This document shows positions 62,968-64,000 of a DNA stretch of 64,000 bases, piece by piece. Numbering within the stretch: the stretch's first letter is position 1; each line of letters begins with the position of its first letter. Source of the stretch: an uncultured Prochlorococcus sp. GTDB lineage: Bacteria > Cyanobacteriota > Cyanobacteriia > PCC-6307 > Cyanobiaceae. The DNA is taken from positions 52,233 to 116,232 of the forward strand of contig CACAXS010000001.1 of assembly GCA_902536545.1 (NCBI GenBank), given 5' to 3'. The notes under the pieces are model-generated. The model was not told where the DNA came from. It saw only the letters and a list, made by a program, of their open reading frames with translations, and searched no databases. Position numbers and translations under genes: made by a program.

Positions 62968-64000
62968 TTATTTATCTGCAAGCATAGCCTCTACAAATTC
63001 ATAACTATTAAATGGTCTCAAATCTTTTATACCTTCTCCAGCTCCAATAAACCTTATAGGCAAATTTACTTCTTCAGATACAGCTAAAGAGACACCTCCT
63101 CTAGAAGTACCATCTAATTTAGTAATAATTGCTCCACTTAAATCTGCTGATTTAGCGAAACTTTTTGCTTGTTTTAAGCCATTTTGTCCCTGACTTGCAT
63201 CTAAAACTAATAATGATTCAACTATTGCATCTGGGACCTTTTTATCAATAATTTTTTTTATTTTTGCTAATTCATCCATCAAATTATTTTTTGTTTGCAA
63301 TCTACCCGCCGTATCAACTAGTAATAAATCAACATTTCTTTTTTTTGCAGAATTAATTGCATCAAAAACTACAGCAGCTGGATCAGCATTTTTTGATTGA
63401 TTAGATATAACGTCAACATTACTTCTATCTCCCCACACTTTAAGTTGTTCAACTGCAGCCGCTCTAAAAGTATCAGCAGCCGCAATCAAAGTTTTATAAT
63501 TACTTTTTGATGATAAATAAGCTAATTTTCCCAATGTAGTAGTTTTACCAACACCATTAACTCCAACTAATAACCAGACATTTAACTTACCCTTTTGAGG
63601 AATTAAGAGATCAGAGCCCGAATTTTTTATTGGTTTGTCGATAATTAATTTTAATTCCCTCTTCAAGAATTTGATTCCTGCTTCTCCACCCACGACTTCC
63701 TCATTTAATTTTGTTCTAAGAGAACTTATAACTTTATCCGTTGAATCAATCCCTACATCAGCTCTTATTAATAGGGTCTCTAAATCATCGAGGGATTCAG
63801 GAGTAAGAGGGTCATCTCCCAATTTATCTAATAATTCAGTAACAAATCCTTTTCGGGTTTCTTCTAATCCTCTTCTCAATTTAGTTAACCAATCAATTTC
63901 ATCAATCGATATTTGATTTATTTTTTTTCCTTGAGCAGCTAATACCATTGCAGACCAGGTAAAATTATCATCAAATTCCCCTAATTCAGGTTCAGCAATA
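62968..64000 (-). CDS. ftsY: Signal recognition particle receptor FtsY (5' end truncated by the window)
   Basis: GVNGVGKTTTLGKLA; DTFRAAAVEQL; DTAGRLQ; TKLDGTSRGG; frame stays open past the listed start to the window edge. Confidence 0.94.
   Translation of the reverse strand, partial: IAEPELGEFDDNFTWSAMVLAAQGKKINQISIDEIDWLTKLRRGLEETRKGFVTELLDKLGDDPLTPESLDDLETLLIRADVGIDSTDKVISSLRTKLNEEVVGGEAGIKFLKRELKLIIDKPIKNSGSDLLIPQKGKLNVWLLVGVNGVGKTTTLGKLAYLSSKSNYKTLIAAADTFRAAAVEQLKVWGDRSNVDVISNQSKNADPAAVVFDAINSAKKRNVDLLLVDTAGRLQTKNNLMDELAKIKKIIDKKVPDAIVESLLVLDASQGQNGLKQAKSFAKSADLSGAIITKLDGTSRGGVSLAVSEEVNLPIRFIGAGEGIKDLRPFNSYEFVEAMLADK

Overview
AT-rich cyanobacterial chromosome segment, almost certainly Prochlorococcus (high-light type). 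This rests on a permuted two-piece ssrA with tag ANKIVSFSRQTAPVAA, an hli gene, psbX, ycf66, Flv3/Flv1 and overall gene content. Most of the window is housekeeping: accC, smc, ssrA, argJ, coaE, gatB, thiO, ndk, speA, alaS, flv3-flv1, a PBP2 gene, guaA, cbiD, pdxA, accB, efp, thiL, gap2, murC, murB, rsgA, dnaJ, grpE, msrB, dus, argH and a truncated ftsY. The main discovery candidate is a tandem array of small integrase-less insertions behind the 3' end of guaA (35.55-39.74 kb). It has five copies of a ~21-bp guaA 3'-end core. The intervals between cores carry paired direct repeats with an 11-bp period. Where they face the guaA-proximal core, these pairs lie a near-constant 37-38 bp away; on the distal side they lie ~59-68 bp away. 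Each interval has its own version of the repeat (ACGTGAAACCC, CGTGACAAACC or ACGTAAAACCC), matching at its two ends. Three intervals carry TPR-protein cargo and the fourth looks like a cargo-less deletion scar. A second element with the same layout sits at the 3' end of argJ (17.03-18.02 kb). There, a diverged copy of the argJ C-terminal codons (YICINSEYTT* versus YIEINSEYTT*) lies at the far end, with TATAAC-type paired repeats at both inner ends. I read these as non-autonomous mini-islands mobilised in trans by tyrosine recombinases; no recombinase is visible in the window. All sequence comparisons were made by eye; no searches or alignments were run.
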